From positions 124,001 through 188,000 of the forward strand of contig NZ_MVBC01000005.1 in NCBI RefSeq assembly GCF_002007105.1: a stretch of 64,000 bases of DNA, read 5' to 3'. Made by a program: the position numbers and the translations under genes. The notes below the pieces were generated by a model. That model was not told the origin of the DNA. It worked only from the letters and a program-made list of their open reading frames with translations, and did no database searches. The DNA comes from Hymenobacter sp. CRA2. Its GTDB lineage: Bacteria > Bacteroidota > Bacteroidia > Cytophagales > Hymenobacteraceae. This document shows positions 36,878-44,761 of the stretch, piece after piece (position 1 is the stretch's first letter; every line of letters starts with the position of its first letter).

Positions 36878-37309
36878 CTAGGGCAGCCGCTTGAACCGTA
36901 AGGCGTTGCCGCGGCCGATGTAGAGCAGGGTAAGATACTGCTTATCCACGCGGTCGATGGAGTAGCAGTAGCAATCGGCGGGCGAGTCCTCGTACGTCAC
37001 GAGCAGCCGCTTGGTGTCGGCTTTGAGCGCGGCAGCGGGCGGATTGCAGCGGCAAACGTCGGTGAGCTGATAGTGCAAGGAACTGGGTTTTTCGCCTTTG
37101 TATTCTTCGATGTACGCCGTGGCCGTGATGCGCAGCACGAAGCTCGGGTCGCTCAACGACTGCCACCGCCCCAGCAGGAGCTGCTGGTACGGCGCTGCCG
37201 CCGACGCGGGCGCAGACTTCGGTTTGCTTTGCCCTTGGCACTGCACGTGCAGCAGGGCCAGCAAGGCGGTGCAGAGCCACCACAAGGTACGGTTCAACAG
37301 CTGGGGCAT
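36878..37309 (-). CDS. Secreted/lipoprotein partner of the GH19 effector (probable immunity)
   Basis: A 143-residue protein with an N-terminal export signal (TLWWLCTALLALLHVQCQGQ), a lipobox-like LLHVQC giving a lipidated Cys, then an Ala/Ser/Pro-rich tether. The folded part has Cys residues in DVCRCNPPA and DCYCYSIDRV and ends YIGRGNALRFKRLP, compatible with a disulfide-containing periplasmic protein. It starts 6 bases after the stop of the GH19 gene, so the two form one unit. A periplasmic lipoprotein beside a peptidoglycan-degrading T6SS effector is typical of an immunity protein. Confidence 0.65.
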   Translation of the reverse strand: MPQLLNRTLWWLCTALLALLHVQCQGQSKPKSAPASAAAPYQQLLLGRWQSLSDPSFVLRITATAYIEEYKGEKPSSLHYQLTDVCRCNPPAAALKADTKRLLVTYEDSPADCYCYSIDRVDKQYLTLLYIGRGNALRFKRLP

Positions 37310-37315
37310 GAGCGT

Positions 37316-38212
37316 TTACTGAATGCCGAAGGCCTTTTTGGCATTTTCCGTGTAGCGCCGCCGGTCAGCCAGGCCGTTCTGCCCACCGTTTACGGCGCGC
37401 GTCACGGCCACTACGTCGTCGCGGTCGGCACGGGCGTTGATGTCCTTGCCTTTCTTGTAAATCAGCCAGAACCAGCCCGAGGCATCCGAGGCGTACGGCT
37501 CTTCTTCCACCAGCAGCATGTTGGTGCCCTCGGTCAGGTTTTTGCCGAGGTAGCGGCCGTAGGCGGCGTATACGTCGCGGCCGGTCAGCTGAATCAGCCC
37601 CCGCCCCCGAAACCGCTTACCGTCGCCCGGCTGGGTGTTGCCCAGGTCAGCGCGCCCCTCGTAGTTCGAGCCGTCGTGGTACTCGCGGGCCGTGGCAAAA
37701 TGGTCGCTTTCCTTGGCCACCTGCGCCAGAAAATGCGCCTGCCGCAGCCGCGTATTGATCTGGTACTTGCGCATGGTTTCGTTGAGCGGAGTGATGTGCT
37801 TGTTGATGTTGGCCATGCTCGCGTCCGGGCAGATGAGCTTGAGCTGGGCCGCCGTCACGGTCAGTTCGTCGGTGGCCACGGTGGGCTCCCAGTACGCCCA
37901 CCTCACCTGCCGGTCGTACACCAGCATGCGCTGGTCGACAGCATAATAGTCCTTTTCCTGCCCGCCCCGCGACGAGACGAAGTACAGGGCGTAGTCGGCG
38001 GTTTCGTAGGTCGGCGCTGGGCCCGGAGCAAACCCCAAAGACTGCCCGGGCAACGGCGGCGTGAGGGCAAACGCAAACGTATCGGCGCCAAACGGGCGCA
38101 GCAGCTCGGTGCTGCCCGTGGGGTTCCACAGGCTCGCCGGCGCGGCCCCCGACAGCTGCCGCAGCACCTCGGCCCGCTTGAACGGGTTCTTCAGAACGAC
38201 GCGGTATTCCAT
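37316..38212 (-). CDS. GH19-type peptidoglycan/chitin hydrolase, probable T6SS effector
   Basis: A 298-residue protein. The catalytic half (about 118-298) is a glycoside hydrolase family 19 domain: HFLAQVAKESDHF with Glu168 as the likely acid, NYEGR with Glu185, FRGRGLIQLTGRDVYAAYG (201-219) and VTRAVNGG (270-277). The first 110 residues (YRVVLKNPFKRAEVLRQLSG, DADY.., YYAVDQRMLVYDR) are not part of the GH19 fold and may be a loading domain for the secretion apparatus. There is no signal peptide, as expected for a protein exported through a T6SS. It follows the second cargo tssD gene by 43 bases. Confidence 0.82.
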   Translation of the reverse strand: MEYRVVLKNPFKRAEVLRQLSGAAPASLWNPTGSTELLRPFGADTFAFALTPPLPGQSLGFAPGPAPTYETADYALYFVSSRGGQEKDYYAVDQRMLVYDRQVRWAYWEPTVATDELTVTAAQLKLICPDASMANINKHITPLNETMRKYQINTRLRQAHFLAQVAKESDHFATAREYHDGSNYEGRADLGNTQPGDGKRFRGRGLIQLTGRDVYAAYGRYLGKNLTEGTNMLLVEEEPYASDASGWFWLIYKKGKDINARADRDDVVAVTRAVNGGQNGLADRRRYTENAKKAFGIQ

Positions 38213-38255
38213 AAGCCAGAAAGCAAATAGCGCAACTTCAACGGGCAGAAAGGCC

Positions 38256-38663
38256 TCAGCGGCTCTGCGCCCAGCGGTGGTCTTTGGTGGCTACGCCCAG
38301 CGACAGGGAGCCGGCCGCAATCTGCAGGGTGCAGAAGTAGGAGGTGGGGCCGTAGTTCGGGCCCGGCGCAAAGACCTCCTCGTAGGCCACGCAGAAGCCC
38401 TGCTCGAAGCTGACTTCCTCGTGCGTCACGGCCTGGTCGATGGCGTTGAAGGTGAGCCGGCCGCTGAGCTTTTTGTGCGGGTCGGCAGCCCAGGCCAGCA
38501 GGGCGTCGTCGTCGGGCACCACCAGCGTGAGGCTGATGAAGCCGCCCTGCACCTTGGTGGTGGCGCGGCCGCGCGGGTCCGTCGACTGCGTGAACTCGTA
38601 GCTGCAGTGCTCCAGGGGGTACTGCTGGCCTTCGAGGTGAAGAATGCCGTGGAAGGAAGCCAT
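38256..38663 (-). CDS. tssD: TssD (Hcp-like) paralogue ahead of the GH19 effector
   Basis: A 135-residue TssD-family protein beginning MASFHGILHLEGQQYPLEHCSYEFTQSTDPRGRATTKVQGGF. It keeps KVQGG, the DPHKKLSGRLTFN strand and a beta-rich C-terminus, but differs greatly from the structural TssD at 13535. It has an extra PGPNYGPTS loop near residue 100. Its location immediately upstream of a GH19 effector suggests a dedicated carrier tube subunit, as Hcp rings can hold effectors inside. It follows another tssD paralogue at a distance of 7 bases. Confidence 0.82.
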   Translation of the reverse strand: MASFHGILHLEGQQYPLEHCSYEFTQSTDPRGRATTKVQGGFISLTLVVPDDDALLAWAADPHKKLSGRLTFNAIDQAVTHEEVSFEQGFCVAYEEVFAPGPNYGPTSYFCTLQIAAGSLSLGVATKDHRWAQSR

Positions 38664-38670
38664 GCGCGGG

Positions 38671-39063
38671 TTATTTGGGCCAGTGGTTGTTGATTTCGAC
38701 CGGCCCCACCGTGAGCCGGTCGGCCGACAAGGACAGGGCCATGGTCATGTTCTGGGCCGAGGTAGAAGCGTCAAACACCTTGCGCAGGCCGATGCAGTAG
38801 GCATCGGCGAAGGCAATGGTCTTGCGCACGGCCCGCACATCGGAGTAGAGCACCGTGATGGAGCCGCTCATCTGCTTGGTGTCGTCGAGGGCCCAGTGGT
38901 GGATGAGGTCGTCGGGCTGCGAGTCCAGCTCGATGCGCAGCTGTCCGCCCTGCACGCGGGCTTCGGGCCGGCCCACGGCGTCGGTGGCCTGCCCGATGGC
39001 CCAGCCAAAGCGGCGCACGGCGTAGGTGCGGCCCTCAAGGTGTAATTCGGCGCTAAATGACAT
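38671..39063 (-). CDS. tssD: TssD (Hcp-like) paralogue
   Basis: A 130-residue TssD-family protein, MSFSAELHLEGRTYAVRRFGWAIGQATDAVGRPEARVQGGQLRIELDSQPDD. The VQGG turn, the SGSITVLYSD strand and the ending VEINNHWPK follow the family. It is the most diverged of the TssD proteins in the window. It stands between the ankyrin lipoprotein and the second cargo tssD. It may form mixed tubes or be an effector carrier. Confidence 0.78.
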   Translation of the reverse strand: MSFSAELHLEGRTYAVRRFGWAIGQATDAVGRPEARVQGGQLRIELDSQPDDLIHHWALDDTKQMSGSITVLYSDVRAVRKTIAFADAYCIGLRKVFDASTSAQNMTMALSLSADRLTVGPVEINNHWPK

Positions 39064-39186
39064 AATCGGACGGGGAAGAGGGATGAATACTTACGTCAAT
39101 CCAGTCTGGAGTGGCGAGCGAAGCCGGGACCTGACGGGCTGGCGGAGATGACGCGCTGTTTGTTTTCTGTAGGTGGATGGTCGGTG

Positions 39187-40233
39187 CTAAAATCCTTCGA
39201 TACCAGTAATCTGGCTGCGCTTCAGTTCGTACTGCACCAGCTCGTGGTCGGGGGGCAGCTGCGTCTGCAGCCACTGGTGAAAGGCGCGCTGGGCGTCGAG
39301 GCGCAGGCGGAACCGGTCGGTGTCGTTGCCGGCCGCGTCGATGCGGGCGCGCCAGCCGCGGCCCTCCGGCTGCTGCAGCCACTGCTGGCGGTAGCGGGCT
39401 ACCTCGTTGCGCTTCTGGCCGTTGGCCGCGGCCGGGTTGGGCACCGGGAACTGCACGCCGCGCTCCTCCAGCAGGCGGCGCACCCGCTGCTGCCACTGGT
39501 AAGCCTCGCTGTTGTGGTCGGTCAGCACGTGGTCCTGCACGATATAGGCCACCGTGGCGCCGGAGTTGGAGGGCCTGCGGAAGTCGGCGCCGCGCTCGAT
39601 GAGGTAGGCCACCTGCTCAAACTGGTTGAAGACGGCCAGCATGAGCACCGGCGTCATGCCATTGCCTTCCACGGCGTTGAGGTCGGCGCCGTGGTCGAGC
39701 AGCAGGCGCAGGTGCTCGAAGCGCCGGCCGTGGATGGCCTGGGAGATGGCCGTTTCGTCGCCTTCCTTGCTGTTGGGGTCGCCCTTGGCCGCCAGCAGCA
39801 GGCGCAGCAGCTCGGTGTCTTCGCCCCCGGCGACCAGGGCCACGGGCTGGGTGAGCTTGGTGCCGCCGAGGCGGGTAGGCAGGTTGGGGTCGGCGCCCAG
39901 CTCCAGCAGGGCCTGCACGCAGGCGTGCTGGCGGTTGGCCAGCGCGAAGATGAGCAGCGTCATGCCCTGGGGGCTGACGTAGTTCGGGTTGATGTGCTGA
40001 GTCGTCACGGCCTGCCGCGTGCCCGCCGCGTCGCCGCGGTAAATGGCGCGGGCGGCGGCTAGCTCGGGTGGGGCGAAGTAGGTTTCAGGATTCTTGGTAG
40101 GCATGGGTTTCGCAACAAAAGGCGCTTGGGCGACGCAACCGGAAAGCAGACAAAGGCAGAAGGCCAGCAGGCACAGCAGCCGGCGGGCCGCGTCAGGGCG
40201 CCGTAAAGCGCCGGATAGTGGCCGTATCCTCAT
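39187..40233 (-). CDS. Ankyrin-repeat lipoprotein, probable immunity to the TssD-lipase
   Basis: A 348-residue protein with a lipoprotein leader ending in LLSGC (Cys about 33). Several ankyrin repeats follow (GMTLLIFALANRQHACVQALLELGADPN, ETAISQAIHGRRFEHLRLLLDHGADLN, GMTPVLMLAVFNQFEQVAYLIERGADF) and a helical C-terminal region of about 110 residues ends in KRSQITGIEGF. It is predicted to face the periplasm. Its start codon lies 41 bases inside the end of the TssD-lipase gene, so production of the two is coupled. That arrangement, and periplasmic lipid as the target of a T6SS lipase, point to an immunity protein. Confidence 0.78.
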   Translation of the reverse strand: MRIRPLSGALRRPDAARRLLCLLAFCLCLLSGCVAQAPFVAKPMPTKNPETYFAPPELAAARAIYRGDAAGTRQAVTTQHINPNYVSPQGMTLLIFALANRQHACVQALLELGADPNLPTRLGGTKLTQPVALVAGGEDTELLRLLLAAKGDPNSKEGDETAISQAIHGRRFEHLRLLLDHGADLNAVEGNGMTPVLMLAVFNQFEQVAYLIERGADFRRPSNSGATVAYIVQDHVLTDHNSEAYQWQQRVRRLLEERGVQFPVPNPAAANGQKRNEVARYRQQWLQQPEGRGWRARIDAAGNDTDRFRLRLDAQRAFHQWLQTQLPPDHELVQYELKRSQITGIEGF

Positions 40234-41635
40234 CCTTCTGCTTTTCGATGGCGTCGACTACGCCTTGAATGGGGTGGAAGCCGGCCTGCGGCAGCACGTG
40301 CTGCTGCGTCCCGGCGGCTTTGGGAATGAGCCCGCCCATGTGGTTCTGCACCCAGTTGAGTGGGTCCTGGCTGGAATACACGTGCTCGATCAGGTGCTGC
40401 TTGGCGGCAAAGTCCTCGGCCGTGATGCCGTAGGCTGCCACGGTGTTGCGGTGCAAGCCAGCCGCGTTGAAGGTGTAGGCGCGCACGTTGGCCACCATAG
40501 CCGCCGCCGAGGCCAGCCCGCCACCCAACGAATGCCCGGTCACCTGCATGGCCCCTTCCACAATGTCGACGGCGCCGTCGTTGGCCGTAGCCACTTCCTG
40601 CGCCCGCAGAATGGCCTGGTCGTACTGCTCGGTGCGCCGGCCCAGCGCCTGCAACACGTCGGCTTTGATGTCGCCCATTTCGGTGGGGTTGGTGCCCCGG
40701 AAAGCCAGTACCTGCGCGTTGGGCTCCTCGAAGCTGCTGCGGTAAAGCGCCGCGGCAAACCCGGTGTCGGGGTCGTCCCATACGCGTTCCACCGCCCAGC
40801 CTTCGGGTACGGGCCGGGTAAACTCCGGCACCAGCGTGCCGTCCACGTTGGTGGTGGTAAAGGCGTAGGCGTGGGCGCTGAGCCGGGCCCGTTCCACGGC
40901 CACGTTGTTGAAGGCCAGGCGCTGCACCGCCGTGCCCAGCGTGGCGCGGTTGGCCTGCAGCAGCTCTTCGGGCGTCAGGGCGGGAGAGGCTGCGGCACCG
41001 CCGCGCAGGCCCAGGGCCGAGCCCAGCCGGGCCAGCGGACCACGGGCCGCGGGGGCCTCGTCTACTGCCGCCAGCGCGGGTAGGGCAGGGGCCGTCAGCG
41101 TATCCAGTTTTTGCTGGCCTGCCCGGATCAGGCGCAACCGCTTCTGGTAGCGCTCCGCCTTGGATTCGACTACTTCCTGCAGCTGCGCGGCCAGGTGCGG
41201 CGTGGGGCCGGCCGCGGCTGCGGCCAGCTGCCGCGGTAAAGCCTCCGGCGCGGCGGCCGGAAAGCCGTTGCCGAGCACGAACTGCGGAGCCGTTATCAGA
41301 ATGGTGCATTGGTAAGCACCCGTCGGGGTTCCGTCCGGCTCAAAATCCTCCTGGTAGCGCACGCACTCGCCCTGCGCAAACTCAATGGACTCGTGCGGGC
41401 TCAGGCGGGCCGTGTCGAAAAAGATGAGGTGGCCGGCGAGCTTCTTGTGCGGATCGGCCGCCCAGGCTACCAAGGTGTCGTCGTCGGGCACGTCCAGCAG
41501 CACTTGCAGCGGCCCGTGGCGGACCCGGCCCGCTACCCGACCTCGTTCGCGCGTGGCCTGGTTGAACTCCAGGCTGCAGCGCAACACCGGGTACACACGC
41601 CCTTCAACGTACAACTCCGCATAAAAAGAAGCCAT
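40193..41635 (-). CDS. Evolved TssD (Hcp) fused to a class-3-type lipase domain
   Basis: A 480-residue fusion. Residues 1-122 are a TssD/Hcp domain (MASFYAELYVEGRVYPVLRC, then RHGPLQVLLDVPDDDTLVAWAADPHKKLAGHL). An Ala/Pro-rich linker and a helix follow (about 123-225). Residues 230-480 are an alpha/beta hydrolase of the lipase class 3 type: the oxyanion strand LAFRGTNP (310-317), the nucleophile elbow GHSLGGG (367-373, Ser369), a likely Asp in SSQDPLNWV (Asp424) and His near 446-454. The cargo would be shot through the tube and cut membrane lipids of a neighbour. It is the first gene of the minus-strand cargo unit. Confidence 0.85.
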   Translation of the reverse strand: MASFYAELYVEGRVYPVLRCSLEFNQATRERGRVAGRVRHGPLQVLLDVPDDDTLVAWAADPHKKLAGHLIFFDTARLSPHESIEFAQGECVRYQEDFEPDGTPTGAYQCTILITAPQFVLGNGFPAAAPEALPRQLAAAAAGPTPHLAAQLQEVVESKAERYQKRLRLIRAGQQKLDTLTAPALPALAAVDEAPAARGPLARLGSALGLRGGAAASPALTPEELLQANRATLGTAVQRLAFNNVAVERARLSAHAYAFTTTNVDGTLVPEFTRPVPEGWAVERVWDDPDTGFAAALYRSSFEEPNAQVLAFRGTNPTEMGDIKADVLQALGRRTEQYDQAILRAQEVATANDGAVDIVEGAMQVTGHSLGGGLASAAAMVANVRAYTFNAAGLHRNTVAAYGITAEDFAAKQHLIEHVYSSQDPLNWVQNHMGGLIPKAAGTQQHVLPQAGFHPIQGVVDAIEKQKDEDTATIRRFTAP

Positions 41636-42109
41636 AACCGTACTGTTTTAGAGGAAAATAGAACGGGGTTGCCGCAGCCAATATAGGCAGGCTAGCCAAT
41701 ATAGACGCACCGGGCTACTACGGAATACTACCACGGTGCCGTTTAACTACAACGGCAAGGCTCTCCGAAAAAGCGCATCGGCAGCGGCAAAACTCTGCCG
41801 TAGCGGCTGGGTTTGATGGGTCAGGCCGCTGCGGGGCTCCCCAAGCAGGCCCCAATCAGAGCCGCTATCAAAGCTCCTACAAACCCGTCCTTGCGCGCTC
41901 TAGCTCTGCGGAGCGTGGGCGCTGCGCCATGGAGTCGTTAGGCGTCGAGCAACTCTCGGTTGCGGCCTGAGCAGAGGCCATCAGCCGGTAGCTGGGCTAT
42001 ATCCCCTGAGCAGGCTCTGCGTATGGCTTTGCTTACGGCTGCGGCGGCTAGCCTGACCCCGGCCATAAGCAAAGCCCCGCGGAATTTCACTGAGTAAACC
42101 CCCTGACGC
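41636..42109. other. Intergenic region upstream of the TssD-lipase operon and SDR gene
   Basis: 474 bases without a convincing gene, between two divergently transcribed genes. It contains the two direct repeats described at 41677-41704 and, near 41938-41967, a 30-base stretch that reads GRNRELLDA-stop on the minus strand, nearly the end (GRNRELLDG-stop) of the gene at 45832-46149. That piece looks like the debris of a lost copy. Confidence 0.4.
41677..41704 (-). promoter_or_regulatory. Two GCCAATATAG direct repeats before the TssD-lipase gene
   Basis: The string GCCAATATAG occurs at 41677-41686 and 41695-41704, spaced by 18 bases. On the transcribed (minus) strand each reads CTATATTGGC, near the relaxed Bacteroidota -7 box TAnnTTTG. 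They sit 42 and 60 bases before the start codon at 41635. A near copy occurs before vgrG. They could be tandem promoters or regulator sites. Confidence 0.35.
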
Positions 42110-43306
42110 ATGGCAACCAAGCTCAAGCCTCTTAAGCAACAAATCCTCGTTATCACCGGCGCCAGCAGCGGCATCGGCCTGCTGACGGCCCAGATGGCGG
42201 CCGCGCAGGGTGCCAAGGTGGTGTTGGCTGCCCGCAACCACGCCGAGCTGCAGCGCATCGAAGAAGAGCTGCGGGCGCACGGCCACCAGGTCGTGGCCGT
42301 GGCCGCCGACGTAGCCAGCCAGGCCGACGTGGCGCGCATTGCCGAAACGGCCGTGGAGCACTTCGGCGGCTTCGATACCTGGATCAACGACGCGGGCGTG
42401 AGCATCTGGGGGCGCCTGGAGGAAGGCAGCGACGAAGACCACCGCCGCCTGTTCGACACCAACTACTGGGGCGTGGTCTACGGCTCGCTCACGGCTGCCC
42501 GCCAACTCAAAAACCGCGGCGGGGCCATCATCAACGTGGGCAGCGTGGCCTCCGACGTGGCCCTGCCACTACAGGGCATGTACTCGGCCAGCAAGCACGC
42601 CGTGAAGGGCTTTACCGATGCGCTGCGCATGGAGCTGGAGGAAGAAGGCGCGCCCGTGTCGGTGACGCTCATCAAGCCGGCCGCCATCAACACGCCCTTT
42701 CCCCAGCACGCCCGCAACTACATGAAAGAGGAGCCCAAGCTGCCGCCGCCCGTCTACGCGCCGGAGGAGGTAGCCAAGGCCATTCTGCACGCGGCTGCGC
42801 ACCCGGAGCGCGACGTGTTCGTCGGCGGTGGCGGCAAGGTCATGAGTTCATTCAGCAAGCACCTGCCCCGGGCCATGGACAAGCTCAGCGAAACCGTGAT
42901 GGTGAAAGAGCAGAAGCGCGACGAGCGGCCCCGTAACCCGCGCGGCGCCCTGCACCAGCCCGGGCAGGATGGACAGGTGCACGGCGACCATCCCGGTTAC
43001 GTGATGAAGACCTCCCTCTACACCCGCGCCAACCGCCACCCGGTGCTCACGGCCACCCTGCTGGCCGCTGCCACCGGCGCCGCTACCTGGTGGCTGGGCC
43101 GCCGGCGCACCTCTGTACCGGCCACGCCGCCTGTGACGCCCGCTGCCTCCTCTGCCGACACCACCACCGGCCAGACACCACAGATGGTATCGGGCAACCC
43201 CGGTACGGGCCGCGATGTGAGGACCCTGCGTGACGCCGGCCTGCCCAATCCGCAGGATGTGGAAGCTCCCTCGCTGACCCCACCGACCACGCCTAGCGGC
43301 CTGTAG
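42110..43306 (+). CDS. SDR oxidoreductase with C-terminal membrane tail
   Basis: 398 residues. The first 260 are a classical SDR: TGASSGIG at about 16-23, ADVAS, NDAGVSIWG and the catalytic YSASK triad motif (Tyr in MYSASKHAVKGF). The remaining 140 residues are unusual: a basic, Gln/Gly-rich stretch, then one membrane segment (HPVLTATLLAAATGAATWWLG, about 310-330), then a Pro/Thr/Ser-rich tail. Such tails occur in a group of SDR proteins whose substrate is unknown. It is divergent from the T6SS cargo operon and ends before a strong hairpin. Confidence 0.82.
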   Translation: MATKLKPLKQQILVITGASSGIGLLTAQMAAAQGAKVVLAARNHAELQRIEEELRAHGHQVVAVAADVASQADVARIAETAVEHFGGFDTWINDAGVSIWGRLEEGSDEDHRRLFDTNYWGVVYGSLTAARQLKNRGGAIINVGSVASDVALPLQGMYSASKHAVKGFTDALRMELEEEGAPVSVTLIKPAAINTPFPQHARNYMKEEPKLPPPVYAPEEVAKAILHAAAHPERDVFVGGGGKVMSSFSKHLPRAMDKLSETVMVKEQKRDERPRNPRGALHQPGQDGQVHGDHPGYVMKTSLYTRANRHPVLTATLLAAATGAATWWLGRRRTSVPATPPVTPAASSADTTTGQTPQMVSGNPGTGRDVRTLRDAGLPNPQDVEAPSLTPPTTPSGL

Positions 43307-43328
43307 CCGGCGGGCACCCGCTGAATGC

Positions 43329-43366
43329 AAAGCGTCCGCGCCGTTTGTACACGGCGCGGACGCTTT
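43329..43366 (+). terminator. Strong hairpin terminator after the SDR gene
   Basis: A perfect 16-bp stem, AAAGCGTCCGCGCCGT (43329-43344) with ACGGCGCGGACGCTTT (43351-43366), and a 6-base loop TTGTAC. It lies 23 bases after the stop codon and ends in TTT. Confidence 0.8.
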
Positions 43367-43953
43367 CTGTTGGCTGGGCGTACTGAGCAGGTCGCTAGCA
43401 GAGGCAGCTGGCAGGCGCCGTCCGGCACCCGCGCGCTACTTATTCGGCCCCGCCGACAAACTGCGCCAGGCCCTGGAGTACCCATGCCTGCACATTGGGC
43501 GATACCCTGGCCTGGCTGCTTGCCATGTCGGGTAGGCCCACCGCCAACAAATGTCCCATGCTACCGGTCAGGCTTTGCTCAAAACCAAGCCTGCCGACGG
43601 GAGTGGCCGCCCAGTCCCGCGAAGCTGATTGCTAAATGCTCGTGTCAGGCGTGAGGCGGTCGATTAAGCTTTGGTCGGGGGGCCAAGCTGCATAGGCTAT
43701 TCGTACCGCTGACGGGTAACATTATGGGCTCATTGCTAATAATCGGTATATTATATACCTCATCACGGCTCGGGGCAAGGAGGCGTAGCGTCAGTGGGTG
43801 GCGGATAAGAGGATGAAGAAACGAAGCCGCTGCTGCCGCCAACCGCTTTGAAACCCACGTGGCCGGGTATGACCCTGTAGGCCAGCCAACAGGTAAAAAA
43901 ACGGGGCGGGTCCGAAAAGCCTTACGAGTAGGTAAACCAAACAGTAGAAGGCC
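43367..43953. other. Long intergenic stretch with weak open frames
   Basis: About 590 bases between the terminator and the DUF4242 gene. A 63-codon minus-strand open frame (43440-43628) reads ..GSMGHLLAVGLPDM.. and has a protein-like composition but no start in context and no known family; it could be debris. I cannot support any gene. The last 60 bases precede the DUF4242 start. Confidence 0.35.
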
Positions 43954-44226
43954 ATGCCTAAGTATGTAATCGAGCGGGAAATTCCCGGCGCCGGTCAGCT
44001 CTCCGCCGAGCAGCTGCAAGCCATTTCGCAGACCTCCTGCGGGGTACTTCGGAATATGGGCCCCGAAATACAGTGGGTAAACAGCTACGTGACGGCCGAC
44101 AAAATATACTGTGTCTACAATGCTCCCAACGAAGACATGATTCGGGAACACGCGAAACAAGGCGGCTTCCCGGCAAATGCCGTGAACCGGGTGGCCCGCG
44201 TCATCGACCCCGTAACGGCGGAGTAA
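43954..44226 (+). CDS. DUF4242 (SCO4226-like) small protein
   Basis: A 90-residue protein, MPKYVIEREIPGAGQLSAEQLQAISQTSCGVLRNMGPEIQWVNSYVTADKIYCVYNAPNEDMIREHAKQGGFP, matching the DUF4242/SCO4226 pattern. The relatives form a small ferredoxin-like fold that binds nickel or other metals; the ligand Cys and His are partly kept here (YCVYNAP, IREHAK). It is cytosolic and isolated. Its role is unknown. Confidence 0.85.
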   Translation: MPKYVIEREIPGAGQLSAEQLQAISQTSCGVLRNMGPEIQWVNSYVTADKIYCVYNAPNEDMIREHAKQGGFPANAVNRVARVIDPVTAE

Positions 44227-44531
44227 GCAAGACTATAAGCCTGCCCGTGGCGGCGCCCTGAAGCTCAAACAGCCACAGCGCGGTTGGGCATCGAGGCGCC
44301 GCCGGCTTCTGCCCGCTGGCACCGAATGCTACCTGGCTGCCCCGCCGCCGTGGCTAGGCAGCGCAGACAATAAAGCAACCGCCACCAAGCCCTGAACTGC
44401 CGGCCCGCCCGCCCCGCGGCTGCCGGACCGCCTAAAGATGCCAGAGGGGAGAACCGGTGCGCGTGCTCAGGTGGTCTGCCTGGCGTTTGGGCAGTAAGCG
44501 TCGTTGTTTTCTTTTTTCAATACCCTTCACC

Positions 44532-44681
44532 ATGACCAAACTAGTACTACTTGCCGGCGCCTGGCTGACGGCCGGGGCGACCCAGGCCCAAACCCCGGCC
44601 AGGCTGGCCGCCGCCCCGACGACGGAAACGCCCGCTCAACTAGTGCAGCGGCACAGCGGAAGGGGGAGAAGGAACGCGCCG
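44532..44681 (+). pseudogene. Truncated secreted-protein fragment
   Basis: An ATG at 44532 opens a frame starting MTKLVLLAGAWLTAGATQAQTPARLAAAP, a clean signal peptide with an AQA cleavage site. About 30 residues later the frame runs into Arg/Gly-rich text and the terminator of the neighbouring gene, with no domain. This looks like the 5' end of a lost secreted-protein gene. The right border is approximate. Confidence 0.35.
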
Positions 44682-44688
44682 GGCATAG

Positions 44689-44714
44689 AAAAAGCCGGGG
44701 GCGCCCGGCTTTTT
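44689..44714 (-). terminator. Intrinsic terminator of the 239-residue gene
   Basis: A perfect 11-bp stem, AAAAAGCCGGG (44689-44699) and CCCGGCTTTTT (44704-44714), has a 4-base loop GGCG. On the minus strand the stem ends in a T run. It lies about 50 bases after the stop codon of the minus-strand gene at 44762. Confidence 0.78.
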
Positions 44715-44761
44715 CATCGTAGCAATAGGGGTAATCGAGTGGGTAACGGGCTGCGCGCAGC

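Noticed and set aside
43440-43628. A 63-codon minus-strand open frame with protein-like text
   Set aside because: No start in context, no family, no conservation evidence; it may be debris but cannot be supported as a gene.
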